DNA of 11,092 nucleotides from an uncultured bacterium (GTDB taxonomy: Bacteria; Patescibacteriota; Minisyncoccia; Phycocordibacterales; PALSA-1337): assembly GCA_903876465.1 (NCBI GenBank), contig CAIRAF010000027.1, forward strand, positions 1 through 11,092, given 5' to 3'. Under the pieces are notes generated by a model. The model saw only the letters and a list, made by a program, of their open reading frames with translations, did no database searches and was not told where the DNA came from. Made by a program: the position numbers and the translations under genes. Positions 1 to 6,548 of this stretch are shown one piece after another. Each line of letters starts with the position of its first letter. Position 1 is the stretch's first letter.

Positions 1-45
1 CGGACTTGTCTCGCTCCAGGGCGGCCACCTGCGCAGGGGTGCGTG
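1..45. other. GC-rich stub at window edge, unassigned
   Basis: This short stretch is clearly richer in G and C than the AT-rich genes that follow. It carries no reading frame or motif I recognise. It runs straight into a GT/GA microsatellite, so it may be of different origin from the bacterial genes downstream, such as a chimeric assembly end. No function is proposed. Confidence 0.4.
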
Positions 46-284
46 TGTGAGAGAGAGAGGGAGAGAGAGAGAGGGGGGGGGGGAGAAGGGGAGAAGGGGA
101 GAAGGGGTTAAGGGAATAAGGAGAGAATGGGAGAAGGGGAGAAAGATAGAAAGGGAGAAAGGGCGAAAGGGAGAAGGAGAGAAGGAGAGAAGGGGGGAAT
201 TGGAAGGGGAGGATGGGAGAAGGGGAGAAGGAAAGAAGAAGGAGAAGGGGAGGAGGGGAAAAGGGAAGAAGTAGATGAAAAGGG
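46..284. repeat. Purine-only low-complexity GA/GAAGGGG repeat
   Basis: About 240 bases are almost entirely A and G on the plus strand. The tract begins as a GA dinucleotide microsatellite, passes through an 11-G run (73-83) and three exact AGAAGGGG octamers (84-107), then degenerates into GAGAAGG-type units. Reading frames through it encode only Glu/Lys/Arg/Gly-rich or, on the other strand, Ser/Pro/Phe/Leu-rich low complexity, so I do not call a gene. Such tracts are unusual in compact bacterial genomes and resemble a eukaryotic simple repeat or an assembly artefact at a contig end. Together with the 45 bases before it, this accounts for the gene-free first 288 bases. Confidence 0.85.
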
Positions 285-288
285 TAGA

Positions 289-384
289 ATCAATCTCTCA
301 ATCAAACAGGCCGATCCAAATCGATTTACAAAGAAAGAGGAAACGCCACGTCCTCCAAGACCTGAATTTAAGAAAAGATATTAG
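289..384 (+). pseudogene. Possible C-terminal tail of a lost or truncated upstream gene
   Basis: The last 31 codons before the TAG at 382-384 have ordinary, non-repetitive composition, with residues such as FTKKEETPRPPRPEFKKRY, unlike the GA repeat in the same frame upstream. A basic, proline-rich tail of this kind is typical of a protein's disordered C-terminus. The next gene starts 22 bp later, consistent with compact packing. I infer that the tail belonged to a gene whose body has been replaced by the low-complexity tract, through misassembly or real insertion. It could also be a chance open frame. The protein family cannot be identified. Confidence 0.3.
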
Positions 385-388
385 GCTA

Positions 389-397
389 TGTTACAAT
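389..397 (+). promoter_or_regulatory. Extended -10 promoter element before the 380-aa gene
   Basis: TGTTACAAT matches the extended -10 pattern TGN-TANNNT (hexamer TACAAT at 392-397). Nine bases separate it from the ATG at 407. Initiation about 7 nt past the box would give a leader of roughly 0-3 nt, that is, a leaderless mRNA. No good -35 hexamer and no Shine-Dalgarno sequence are visible. Confidence 0.45.
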
Positions 398-406
398 TAG
401 CTGACC

Positions 407-1549
407 ATGCCCGAAGATAATTCATCAAAATTACCTACGACTCCTCTTCAAGCCGCCCTTGCTCCACAAAAGGATTTTACTATTGAACCAAAAGTTTCAG
501 ATCAGATTCCACCTGCACCACAGGCGCCCGCGAATCAAAATCAACATCCTCACACAACAGAAACTCCCCAAAAAGCTATTCGCACTTACGAAAGTGACGT
601 AGCTGATGTTCTAGCACACAAAAATATCTCTACGACTAATATCGCTATGGCTGAAAAAAAGAGAGAGACTGGGGAAAATCGTATTGGTAATAAGGACGTA
701 ATAACTGAAGAAAACAAAAAGGAAGAAGGTAATCATGCCCTAAAAAAAATACTTATCGCTCTTGCTAGTCTTTTGCTTATCGGCGGAGGAATAGGAGCAG
801 GATATTACTTCTATACTATTAGTCCTCTATACGTAACGTCTACACCTCAACCACAAGTTGTAGCCCCAGTTTCTATAGTGCCAGCTGATCAACAAGTAAC
901 TCTTTCAGTAGATACTTTATCTCCACTTGAAATAATAAAACTAGTCCGTACAGAAATAGCAAAACCACAACCAAATAACACTATAAAAGAAATAATCCTA
1001 ACTCAAAGTAAAAATGGCCAGAAATTCAGAGTTACTTCTTCTGATATGATTCAAGCCTTGGACATTACAGCACCCGACATACTTACTCGTTCATTATCAA
1101 ATGATTGGATGTTCGGAGTATACGCGGACAACCAAGGTATCAAAACCGGCTTCGTAATTACGAATGTTACTTATTTTCAGAACGCTTTTACTGGCATGCT
1201 TCAGTGGGAATCTTATATGGCGGATGATTTGAAGCAATATTTATATGAAAATACACCAGCAGACATCAGTTTAGGTGCATCGGCCCAATCCAATTATGCT
1301 ACAACGAGCTCGAGCACAGTGACCTCATCTTCTTCAATAACTTATCAAAACAACCCAACATACAGCGTAATTAATGGATCATTTGCCGATAAAATCATAC
1401 AAAACAGTGATGTTCGTGAATTTATCACAAATAACGGAGTACTCTTCCTATATTCATTCATCAATAACAATAAACTCATACTTACAGGCTCAGAATCGAC
1501 TCTTTCAGAGATTCTGAAGCGCCTTGAACAAAAGGCTTTTGTGCGCTAA
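407..1549 (+). CDS. Single-pass membrane protein of unknown function
   Basis: I do not recognise a named family in this 380-aa protein. Residues 1-110 are hydrophilic and rich in Pro, Gln and charged residues, so probably disordered and cytoplasmic, with a short helix-like patch at about 58-88 (YESDVADVLA). Residues 112-137 form one transmembrane helix preceded by lysines, with a GGGIGAG core, predicting an N-in, C-out topology. The outer part has two modest alpha/beta blocks, about 165-290 and 318-380, separated by a Ser/Thr-rich linker (299-312). The ATG at 407 is preceded by an extended -10 box and no Shine-Dalgarno. The DksA-like gene begins 12 bp after the stop, so the two are probably co-transcribed. 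The architecture resembles hypothetical membrane proteins I associate with Parcubacteria, but that is recollection. A surface or envelope role is inferred only from topology. Confidence 0.8.
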   Translation: MPEDNSSKLPTTPLQAALAPQKDFTIEPKVSDQIPPAPQAPANQNQHPHTTETPQKAIRTYESDVADVLAHKNISTTNIAMAEKKRETGENRIGNKDVITEENKKEEGNHALKKILIALASLLLIGGGIGAGYYFYTISPLYVTSTPQPQVVAPVSIVPADQQVTLSVDTLSPLEIIKLVRTEIAKPQPNNTIKEIILTQSKNGQKFRVTSSDMIQALDITAPDILTRSLSNDWMFGVYADNQGIKTGFVITNVTYFQNAFTGMLQWESYMADDLKQYLYENTPADISLGASAQSNYATTSSSTVTSSSSITYQNNPTYSVINGSFADKIIQNSDVREFITNNGVLFLYSFINNNKLILTGSESTLSEILKRLEQKAFVR

Positions 1550-1561
1550 TATACACCTACT

Positions 1562-1924
1562 ATGAATAAACGTGACACAGAAAAATTCAAAAAGAAACTC
1601 GTAGCGGAATGTGCTGGTCTTGAGACAGAGTTAAACGCTATTGGTCAAAAAGATCCTAGTGCTCCTGGTGGTTGGGATGTCTCAACAAGTGATATTAAGG
1701 TTGATTCTGCTGATGAAAATGAAGTTGCTGACAAATTTGAAGAATTAGAAGAAAATGCAGGTATTGCAAGCAAATTGGAAGGACAACTCAATGAAGTCAA
1801 AGCTGCCTTGGACCGCATAGAAAAGGGTACTTACGGTATCTGTGAGACTTGTGGAAAAGCTATTGAAATAGAAAGACTTGAAGCAAATCCAAGTGCTCGT
1901 AATTCTATCAAACACAAACACTAA
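1562..1924 (+). CDS. DksA/TraR-family protein with degenerate C4 zinc finger
   Basis: DksA/TraR proteins enter the RNA polymerase secondary channel through a coiled coil and are held together by a C4 zinc finger. This 120-aa protein has a charged N-terminal helix (1-28), a loop with acidic residues (DSADENEVAD, 48-57), a second helix (58-88) and the family signature GTYGICETCGKAIEIERLEA (89-108). The first zinc pair, C94 and C97, is intact. At the family's usual spacing (17 residues after C97) the second pair is replaced: S115 stands for the third Cys and H118 for the fourth, with another His at 120, the last residue. Zinc binding may be altered or lost. Family membership is clear from the signature. 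Regulation of transcription is inferred from the family and not shown here. The gene follows the membrane-protein gene by 12 bp, and a hairpin overlaps its stop codon. Confidence 0.85.
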   Translation: MNKRDTEKFKKKLVAECAGLETELNAIGQKDPSAPGGWDVSTSDIKVDSADENEVADKFEELEENAGIASKLEGQLNEVKAALDRIEKGTYGICETCGKAIEIERLEANPSARNSIKHKH

Positions 1925-1938
1925 GATATTTAGTGTTT
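1916..1938 (+). terminator. Hairpin overlapping the DksA-like stop codon, possible terminator
   Basis: AAACACTAA (1916-1924) and TTAGTGTTT (1930-1938) form a perfect 9-bp stem with a 5-nt loop. The left arm ends in the TAA stop of the DksA-like gene. The T-rich run (TTTTTT) begins only about 10 nt after the stem, so this is either a weak intrinsic terminator or a 3'-end stabilising hairpin. Confidence 0.4.
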
Positions 1939-1952
1939 CTTGAACAATTTTT

Positions 1953-1958
1953 TATAAT
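1953..1958 (+). promoter_or_regulatory. Candidate -10 box for the yifB/comM gene
   Basis: A perfect TATAAT lies 30 bp before the ATG at 1989, in the 64-bp gap after the DksA-like gene. No convincing -35 is present at 16-18 bp. Initiation about 7 nt downstream would give a leader of roughly 24 nt that contains TCACCTCCTT and no Shine-Dalgarno. Confidence 0.35.
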
Positions 1959-1988
1959 TTATTCACCTCCTTCAACTAGAATGGCTGG

Positions 1989-3515
1989 ATGAATATTGCA
2001 AAAACATATACTGCTCATATTTTGGGCCTGGATATGGAGAAAATAACTGTGGAAGTAGACATATCCAATGGTCTTCACTCATTTTCTATCGTCGGTTTAG
2101 GCGATCGATCTGTAGAAGAAGCCAAGGATAGGATTGGCGCGGCAATAAAAAATACTGGTTACGTATCTCCAAAGCAGAAAAATCAAAAGGTTGTCATATC
2201 TCTTGCTCCTGCCCACGTTCGCAAAGAAGGCTCTGCCTTTGATCTGGCTATGGCAGTAGCTTATCTATCTGGTTCAGGCGATATAGAGATCGATTGTGAT
2301 AACACGCTGTTTCTCGGGGAGCTTTCCTTAGATGGAAATGTCGGAAAGGTGTATGGTTTGCTTCCAATCCTTATCCAAGCACCAGTGCATGGTTTTACAA
2401 CTGTATTTATTCCAAAAGAAAATGCGGAAGAAGCTTCACTGGCTCGAGACGTTATTATTTATGCAGTTTCTTCTCTAAGAGAAGTTCTAGAGCACATATG
2501 CCGAGTTACACCACTAAAACCCCTCAAGCCTCGTGAACTTATATCACCAATCGAACAAAACTATACAAATGATTTTTCACTCGTCCGTGGAAATGAAAGT
2601 GCCAAACGTGCTTTGGAAATCGCCATAGCAGGATGCCACAATATTATTTTATATGGGCCTCCTGGGACAGGAAAGACCATGCTTGCTCAAAGCCTTACTT
2701 CTATTATGCCACCACTTGATTATGATCAAGCAATCGAAGTTACATGTATCTATTCTGTGGCTCATACACTACAAAAAGAGTTGGTCTCGACTCCTCCTTT
2801 TCGAGCACCGCACCATACTGCTTCACCCATTTCTATTATCGGTGGTGGTGCACATCTACATCCAGGAGAAATCACTCTGGCTCACAGGGGCATACTATTT
2901 CTTGATGAATTTCCAGAATTTGATAGAGAAATTATAGAAGCCTTAAGACAGCCCCTTGAAGACAAAATTATTACTGTTTCTAGAGCCAAAGGATCTATCA
3001 CATTTCCAGCCCAAACAATCCTTGTTGCATCCATGAATCCATGTCGATGTGGTAAAGGCAAGGAAAATGGTTGTGCCTGCTCACCGAAAAATATTGAGCT
3101 GTATAGACGTAAAATATCGACAGCGATACTAGACCGCATAGATATATGGATAAACGTTAATAAAATAGACTATCACAAATTGGGCACAGATAAATCAGAA
3201 GGTGAATCATCAAAAAATATCAAACAGAGAGTTATAGAAGCCCGTAAAATACAAAGGGATAGGTTCAGTAAAATAGACCTTAGTAAACAAAAATATTTCA
3301 ATAGCGAAATGAGTGCAGATGATATTAAGAATCACGCATTTCTAGAAGAGGAAGCACGAAAAGTTTTGACAGGAGCAGCAGAAAAGATGGGGCTATCTGG
3401 AAGAGCATTCCACAGAATTATCAAAGTAGCGCGTACGATAGCTGATCTAGATCATTCAAAAAATATTATTAAAAAGCACATTCTCGAGGCATTGCAGTAT
3501 CGCCAGAAAATGTAG
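1989..3515 (+). CDS. comM: YifB/ComM-family Mg-chelatase-like AAA+ ATPase
   Basis: ComM, the characterised member of this family, is a hexameric helicase that promotes branch migration during recombination in natural transformation. This 508-aa protein has the family's full length and layout. The N-terminal ChlI-like domain (about 1-175) carries SIVGLGDRSVEEAKDRI (33-49) and LAPAHVRKEG (72-81). The Mg-chelatase AAA+ core (about 190-395) has Walker A GPPGTGKT (223-230), the PHHTAS motif (274-279), Walker B GILFLDEF (301-308), sensor-1 ASMNPCRCG (347-355) followed by a second Cys pair (C362, C364), and LDRIDI (381-386). The C-terminal Mg-chelatase lid spans about 410-505. The ATG at 1989 fits the family N-terminus (MNIAKTYTAHILG), and an in-frame TAG at 1977 excludes a longer form. 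It ends 14 bp from the convergent M23 gene. The family is certain; a role in DNA uptake in this organism is inferred. Confidence 0.95.
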   Translation: MNIAKTYTAHILGLDMEKITVEVDISNGLHSFSIVGLGDRSVEEAKDRIGAAIKNTGYVSPKQKNQKVVISLAPAHVRKEGSAFDLAMAVAYLSGSGDIEIDCDNTLFLGELSLDGNVGKVYGLLPILIQAPVHGFTTVFIPKENAEEASLARDVIIYAVSSLREVLEHICRVTPLKPLKPRELISPIEQNYTNDFSLVRGNESAKRALEIAIAGCHNIILYGPPGTGKTMLAQSLTSIMPPLDYDQAIEVTCIYSVAHTLQKELVSTPPFRAPHHTASPISIIGGGAHLHPGEITLAHRGILFLDEFPEFDREIIEALRQPLEDKIITVSRAKGSITFPAQTILVASMNPCRCGKGKENGCACSPKNIELYRRKISTAILDRIDIWINVNKIDYHKLGTDKSEGESSKNIKQRVIEARKIQRDRFSKIDLSKQKYFNSEMSADDIKNHAFLEEEARKVLTGAAEKMGLSGRAFHRIIKVARTIADLDHSKNIIKKHILEALQYRQKM

Positions 3516-3529
3516 CTAAACAAATATAA

Positions 3530-4696
3530 TTATAAATTTGGATTCCAAAAGAGATTTTGGGCTCCACGAATCTCAAAGTGAATATGGGGTCCAGTTGTGT
3601 GTCCTGTCATACCAATGTATCCAATATTCTGACCCTGTACTACATGTTGTCCAGGTATAACAACGGTTTTCGATAACATGTGGGCATACAATGTTTGTGT
3701 TCCATTAGTATGTGATATAACAACAAAGTTTCCGTAGCCACCATTCCAACCACCATTGATACGAGCAATGATGACAGTACCTTCGGCTGCAGCCACGATA
3801 GGTGTGCCGACCGGAGCAGCAAGATCAACGGCGTTATGTCCATGCAATTTCTGACTGATATGACCGCCTTGTATAGGTCTCAAGAAATAACAACCTGCAG
3901 TAGCATAGTTACAACTTGGATAGGCTGGCCAACTTTTTATATTATCGAGCAATGGTTCTTCGGTTGAGAATGATTTTGAATTAGTTGGAGAAGGGATAGG
4001 GCCTATATCGCTTGTAGAAATTTCAGCCGATGGAATAATGATGGTTTGTCCAATAGTTAGAGAAGAAGTTAGGGTAATATCGTTATAATCAAGGATATCT
4101 GACAGTGTATCAGCTGAGTGATCACCGCCATATTTTTTTGCGATACTTTGAAGTGAATCTCCTTTCTTGATTGTATAGTTAATACCGGTGATCGGGAGGA
4201 TGACGAGAGTTTGCCCCGCTTGAAGCACAGATTTACCTGTAAGATTATTCGCCCAGAGAATTGTATTTACTGAAACGTTGAACATATGAGCAACCGTTGA
4301 TATGGTGTCGCCGGGATTTACTACATAAGTACTGATTTGTGTACTGTTAGATCCACAACTTACTATAGTTGAAGCAGATATGTTTGGATCGAGGATGGTG
4401 CCATTTACTGGTGAGATGTCTGCGCAATTGTTTGGGTTTGGATTTGGGTTTGCAGCAGCTTCTAGGAGTGACATTGTCTGTGAATTCGTTGATGATGAAT
4501 CAGGGGAAAGTGCTTTGGTATCAGCCGATGCTTGTCCTGCTCCAACAAGTTCCGCAACAAAAGAAAACAGACTTGCAGAGGCAGTCTGTGAGTTCAGAAA
4601 CACTGATCCTAGGGTCATAGAAAAAATAACCAATCCTGTAATAAGATCTTTGGAACGACGGCTAAATATAGGTGAATTGTTATTAGAATATTTCAT
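3530..4696 (-). CDS. Secreted LysM-LysM-M23 peptidoglycan endopeptidase
   Basis: M23 (lysostaphin/LytM-like) zinc peptidases cleave peptidoglycan cross-bridges or stem peptides outside the membrane. Counting from the ATG at 4696 (388 aa), a basic N-region and hydrophobic segment (about 17-42, ending in TASAS) make a signal peptide or anchor. LysM 1 is at about 122-168 and LysM 2 at about 174-222, both with the PGD/KGD-to-INYTI style fold signature. The M23 domain (about 270-385) has its zinc ligands in place: H287 and D291 (HNAVD), H371 and H373 (GPHIHFEI), plus H339 (LYAHM). A Ser/Pro-rich linker (226-262) separates LysM 2 from the enzyme. A TTG at 4717 would add 7 residues and lies 9 nt after a TAGAAT box, so a leaderless TTG start cannot be excluded; I prefer the ATG. 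Likely roles are cell separation or wall remodelling. Confidence 0.92.
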   Translation of the reverse strand: MKYSNNNSPIFSRRSKDLITGLVIFSMTLGSVFLNSQTASASLFSFVAELVGAGQASADTKALSPDSSSTNSQTMSLLEAAANPNPNPNNCADISPVNGTILDPNISASTIVSCGSNSTQISTYVVNPGDTISTVAHMFNVSVNTILWANNLTGKSVLQAGQTLVILPITGINYTIKKGDSLQSIAKKYGGDHSADTLSDILDYNDITLTSSLTIGQTIIIPSAEISTSDIGPIPSPTNSKSFSTEEPLLDNIKSWPAYPSCNYATAGCYFLRPIQGGHISQKLHGHNAVDLAAPVGTPIVAAAEGTVIIARINGGWNGGYGNFVVISHTNGTQTLYAHMLSKTVVIPGQHVVQGQNIGYIGMTGHTTGPHIHFEIRGAQNLFWNPNL

Positions 4697-4699
4697 AAT

Positions 4700-4737
4700 A
4701 AAAATAGAATTTGGCAATACTTCTTTATTCTATTTTT
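4700..4737 (-). promoter_or_regulatory. 11-bp inverted repeat at the M23 gene start, containing a TAGAAT box
   Basis: AAAAATAGAAT (4700-4710) and ATTCTATTTTT (4727-4737) are perfect inverted arms around a 16-nt loop. On the minus strand the upstream arm contains TAGAAT (4727-4732), a plausible -10 box. The downstream arm ends 3 nt before the ATG at 4696 and spans much of the region a ribosome would contact. The repeat could be an operator or, if transcribed from further upstream, an RNA hairpin affecting initiation. The arms are AT-rich, which raises the chance expectation. Confidence 0.35.
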
Positions 4738-4769
4738 GACGTACGCTAGAAAAAACTTTAGAAGATAAA

Positions 4770-4785
4770 TGGCTCTATAGAGCCA
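4770..4785. promoter_or_regulatory. 16-bp perfect palindrome, operator or weak terminator
   Basis: TGGCTCTATAGAGCCA is an exact palindrome in the 236-bp gap between the spermidine-synthase-like gene and the M23 gene, both on the minus strand. As RNA it folds into a 6-bp stem with a TATA loop. The minus-strand bases after it (TTTATCTTC) are only moderately U-rich, so a terminator call is weak; a dimeric repressor site is an alternative. The same gap holds TATACTAGTATA (4891-4902) and minus-strand -35-like TTGACA at 4841-4846 with a poor -10 (TACCCT, 4819-4824). Confidence 0.35.
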
Positions 4786-4932
4786 AATTTGTGAACCTCA
4801 ATAGTCGGTTACCTATCTAGGGTATCAGGCGTGCAGTTAATGTCAATCAAACCTATACACAGACATATATATTGTCGTATTGTCAAATTTTATACTAGTA
4901 TAATTAATACTTGCAGCTTGTCATTATGAACG

Positions 4933-6495
4933 TCAAAATACCTGGTTGATAAGTGTTAAGTACTCAGGAAAATAATCACCAATCAATGGATTCATGAGCC
5001 TTTCAACAGGCGCAAAGTTGTCAGTTAGCAAAACCCCTTCATCTGTATGTATAAGAGTAGTAGAAAGTAGTCTTTTTGAAATAAATGGATTCTCTCCATT
5101 AGAAATATCCTTAACCAATTGAGCTTCAGTTAAGGGGAGTGGTCCATTTACACCTACAAGCACAATATTTTGTGTGTCTTGCTTATTGTCTCCAAAAGCA
5201 AATACATAATAATTAGGAAAAGTTAATTTGAATGTTTTAATAACACTCTGTGTAAATACTGATTTAGGTCCATCAATTGCCCCAATAAAATTCACCGCAT
5301 ACACACCTCCATTGGTAATTTTTTCTTTGACCTTATCATTCCATTCCTTGGTAAGTAAATCCCAAGGAACTGAAATGAATGAATTGTAGGCATCACCAAA
5401 AATCAAATCATACTTCTGATTTGATTTTGGTAATAGTACACGAGCATCTCCGACTTGTGTAATTATTTTCGTAGGATCAACACCAAAATACTTTGTACCC
5501 ACCTTTACGAGAGCTGGGTCTGTTTCCATTACAGAAATACTCGCTTGAGTATAAAATTGATTGAAATGTTTTGGCATTGTATATGCACCAGCTCCAATGG
5601 TAAGGATCGATTTAATATCTTTATTGATATAAGAAAACACTGGATACATTTCTGGATAAAAATATTCACTTTTAATCGCTGTATCTACGCTATGAATATC
5701 AAAATCGAGGGCTAATACCCTCGATTTTCCAAAGCCAGGAAGATCTGTGTCTGCTACACGTGTACGATAATAATCAGTCTCTGTATCAAGGATAATATTT
5801 GTCTTACTTGTAAAAGTATTTACCATTACTGAATTGTTAAAAACCGATATCAGTACACAAATCAGACCAATTAAAATAATGTATACACGCAATTTCTTTG
5901 CATGCCAAGAAAAAAATAAACCTGCAATAAAAAGAAGTCCTGTAATCACCAGAAGTGTTTCTTTGCTGCCGATATAAGAAATAAAAAAGAAACCTGTTAA
6001 AAAAACCCCCAAGATACTCCCAACTGACCAAGTGGATGAGAGCGTGCCATATTCTTTACCTATATTTAAAAAATTTTGTGCGTATCTTTTCAAAAGTATT
6101 GGCTGAATCGTGCCAATAGCTATTGCTGGCAACAAAAAGAGATATAACGAAATGATAACATTCAAAAAAATTATCGAGTTGGATAGTCCAAGAATAAAAC
6201 CTGTTGTTTTTATCAATGGGGGAATGAGACAGACCATAAAAGATGAGACAGAGAAGGCTAATGGTAATGCTACTCTGGCCTTAATTTCATCCCTTATATC
6301 TGCTATTTTTCCTCCGATAAAACTCCCGATAGAGAGTCCTAGGAGGGTTACACCTATCACTGAAGTCCACGTAAATACCGAGCTACCAACTATTGGAGAA
6401 GCAACTCTGGCGGAGACAAGCTCTACAACCATGAGAGAAAATCCAGATAAAAAAGAAGCACAGATATAATATATTTTTTGATTAGTAGTATTCAT
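4933..6495 (-). CDS. Membrane-fused spermidine-synthase-like protein
   Basis: This 520-aa protein joins a multi-pass membrane half to a Rossmann-fold half related to spermidine synthase. Residues 8-222 contain about eight hydrophobic segments (near 10-30, 42-62, 76-95, 100-120, 120-138, 155-173, 180-197 and 203-222), starting with the family-typical SGFSLMVVELVSARVASPIV (17-36). Residues 240-450 hold the catalytic-type fold: nucleotide-binding loop TIGAGAYTMP (299-308), acidic METDP (323-327), VGDAR (348-352) and FGDAYN (366-371), followed by WDLLTKEW (378-385). LTDNFAPVERL (490-500) is the usual end of fused members. The loop reads GAGAYT rather than GGGxG, and polyamine binding cannot be shown, so aminopropyl transfer is uncertain; many relatives have unknown substrates. 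The ATG at 6495 gives a complete first helix. The coding region holds two long internal hairpins. It is divergent from pcrA across 69 bp. Confidence 0.85.
   Translation of the reverse strand: MNTTNQKIYYICASFLSGFSLMVVELVSARVASPIVGSSVFTWTSVIGVTLLGLSIGSFIGGKIADIRDEIKARVALPLAFSVSSFMVCLIPPLIKTTGFILGLSNSIIFLNVIISLYLFLLPAIAIGTIQPILLKRYAQNFLNIGKEYGTLSSTWSVGSILGVFLTGFFFISYIGSKETLLVITGLLFIAGLFFSWHAKKLRVYIILIGLICVLISVFNNSVMVNTFTSKTNIILDTETDYYRTRVADTDLPGFGKSRVLALDFDIHSVDTAIKSEYFYPEMYPVFSYINKDIKSILTIGAGAYTMPKHFNQFYTQASISVMETDPALVKVGTKYFGVDPTKIITQVGDARVLLPKSNQKYDLIFGDAYNSFISVPWDLLTKEWNDKVKEKITNGGVYAVNFIGAIDGPKSVFTQSVIKTFKLTFPNYYVFAFGDNKQDTQNIVLVGVNGPLPLTEAQLVKDISNGENPFISKRLLSTTLIHTDEGVLLTDNFAPVERLMNPLIGDYFPEYLTLINQVF
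5395..5431 (-). repeat. 15-bp hairpin with one bulge inside the spermidine-synthase-like gene
   Basis: ACCAAAAATCAAATCA (5395-5410) and TGATTTGATTTTGGT (5417-5431) pair over 15 bp with a single unpaired A and a 6-nt loop. The element lies in codons for residues 355-367, LPKSNQKYDLIFG, just before the FGDAYN motif. It keeps the reading frame intact, so it is an embedded structure rather than a damaged insertion. Confidence 0.6.
5701..5728 (-). repeat. Perfect 11-bp terminator-shaped hairpin inside the spermidine-synthase-like gene
   Basis: AAAATCGAGGG (5701-5711) and CCCTCGATTTT (5718-5728) form a perfect 11-bp stem with a 6-nt loop. A-run, GC core and T-run make it look like an intrinsic terminator in either direction. 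It lies in codons for residues 256-265 (GKSRVLALDF), close to the boundary between the membrane half and the Rossmann half. Confidence 0.6.
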
Positions 6496-6522
6496 CCTAT
6501 ATTTCTGACTAACGATAAATGA

Positions 6523-6531
6523 ATTCTATCA
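6523..6531 (-). promoter_or_regulatory. Extended -10 candidate for the spermidine-synthase-like gene
   Basis: Read on the minus strand, TGATAGAAT fits TGN-TANNNT (hexamer at 6523-6528). Initiation about 7 nt downstream would give a leader of about 20 nt before the ATG at 6495. No Shine-Dalgarno is seen in that leader. Confidence 0.35.
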
Positions 6532-6548
6532 CAATAGTTAATATCGCA

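Noticed and set aside
46..288. Glu/Lys/Arg/Gly-rich reading frames on the plus strand and Ser/Pro/Phe-rich frames on the minus strand
   Set aside because: They follow from the purine-only repeat, have no domain-like composition and exist in several frames at once.
2371..2380. Near DnaA box TTATCCAAG (also near 7966)
   Set aside because: Both match only the first part of the consensus and lie inside conserved coding sequence, so they do not support an origin.
4380..4739. Plus-strand open frame of 119 codons over the start of the M23 gene
   Set aside because: It is antisense to the signal peptide and linker of a clear secreted hydrolase; no homology signal is visible.
4880..4904. Plus-strand TATAAT (4899-4904) with TTGTCA upstream
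   Set aside because: The spacing of 13 bp is wrong and no plus-strand gene follows; it would only drive antisense RNA into the minus-strand gene.
6110..6469. Plus-strand open frame of 119 codons over the membrane half of the spermidine-synthase-like gene
   Set aside because: It is antisense to conserved transmembrane segments and has no recognisable motif.
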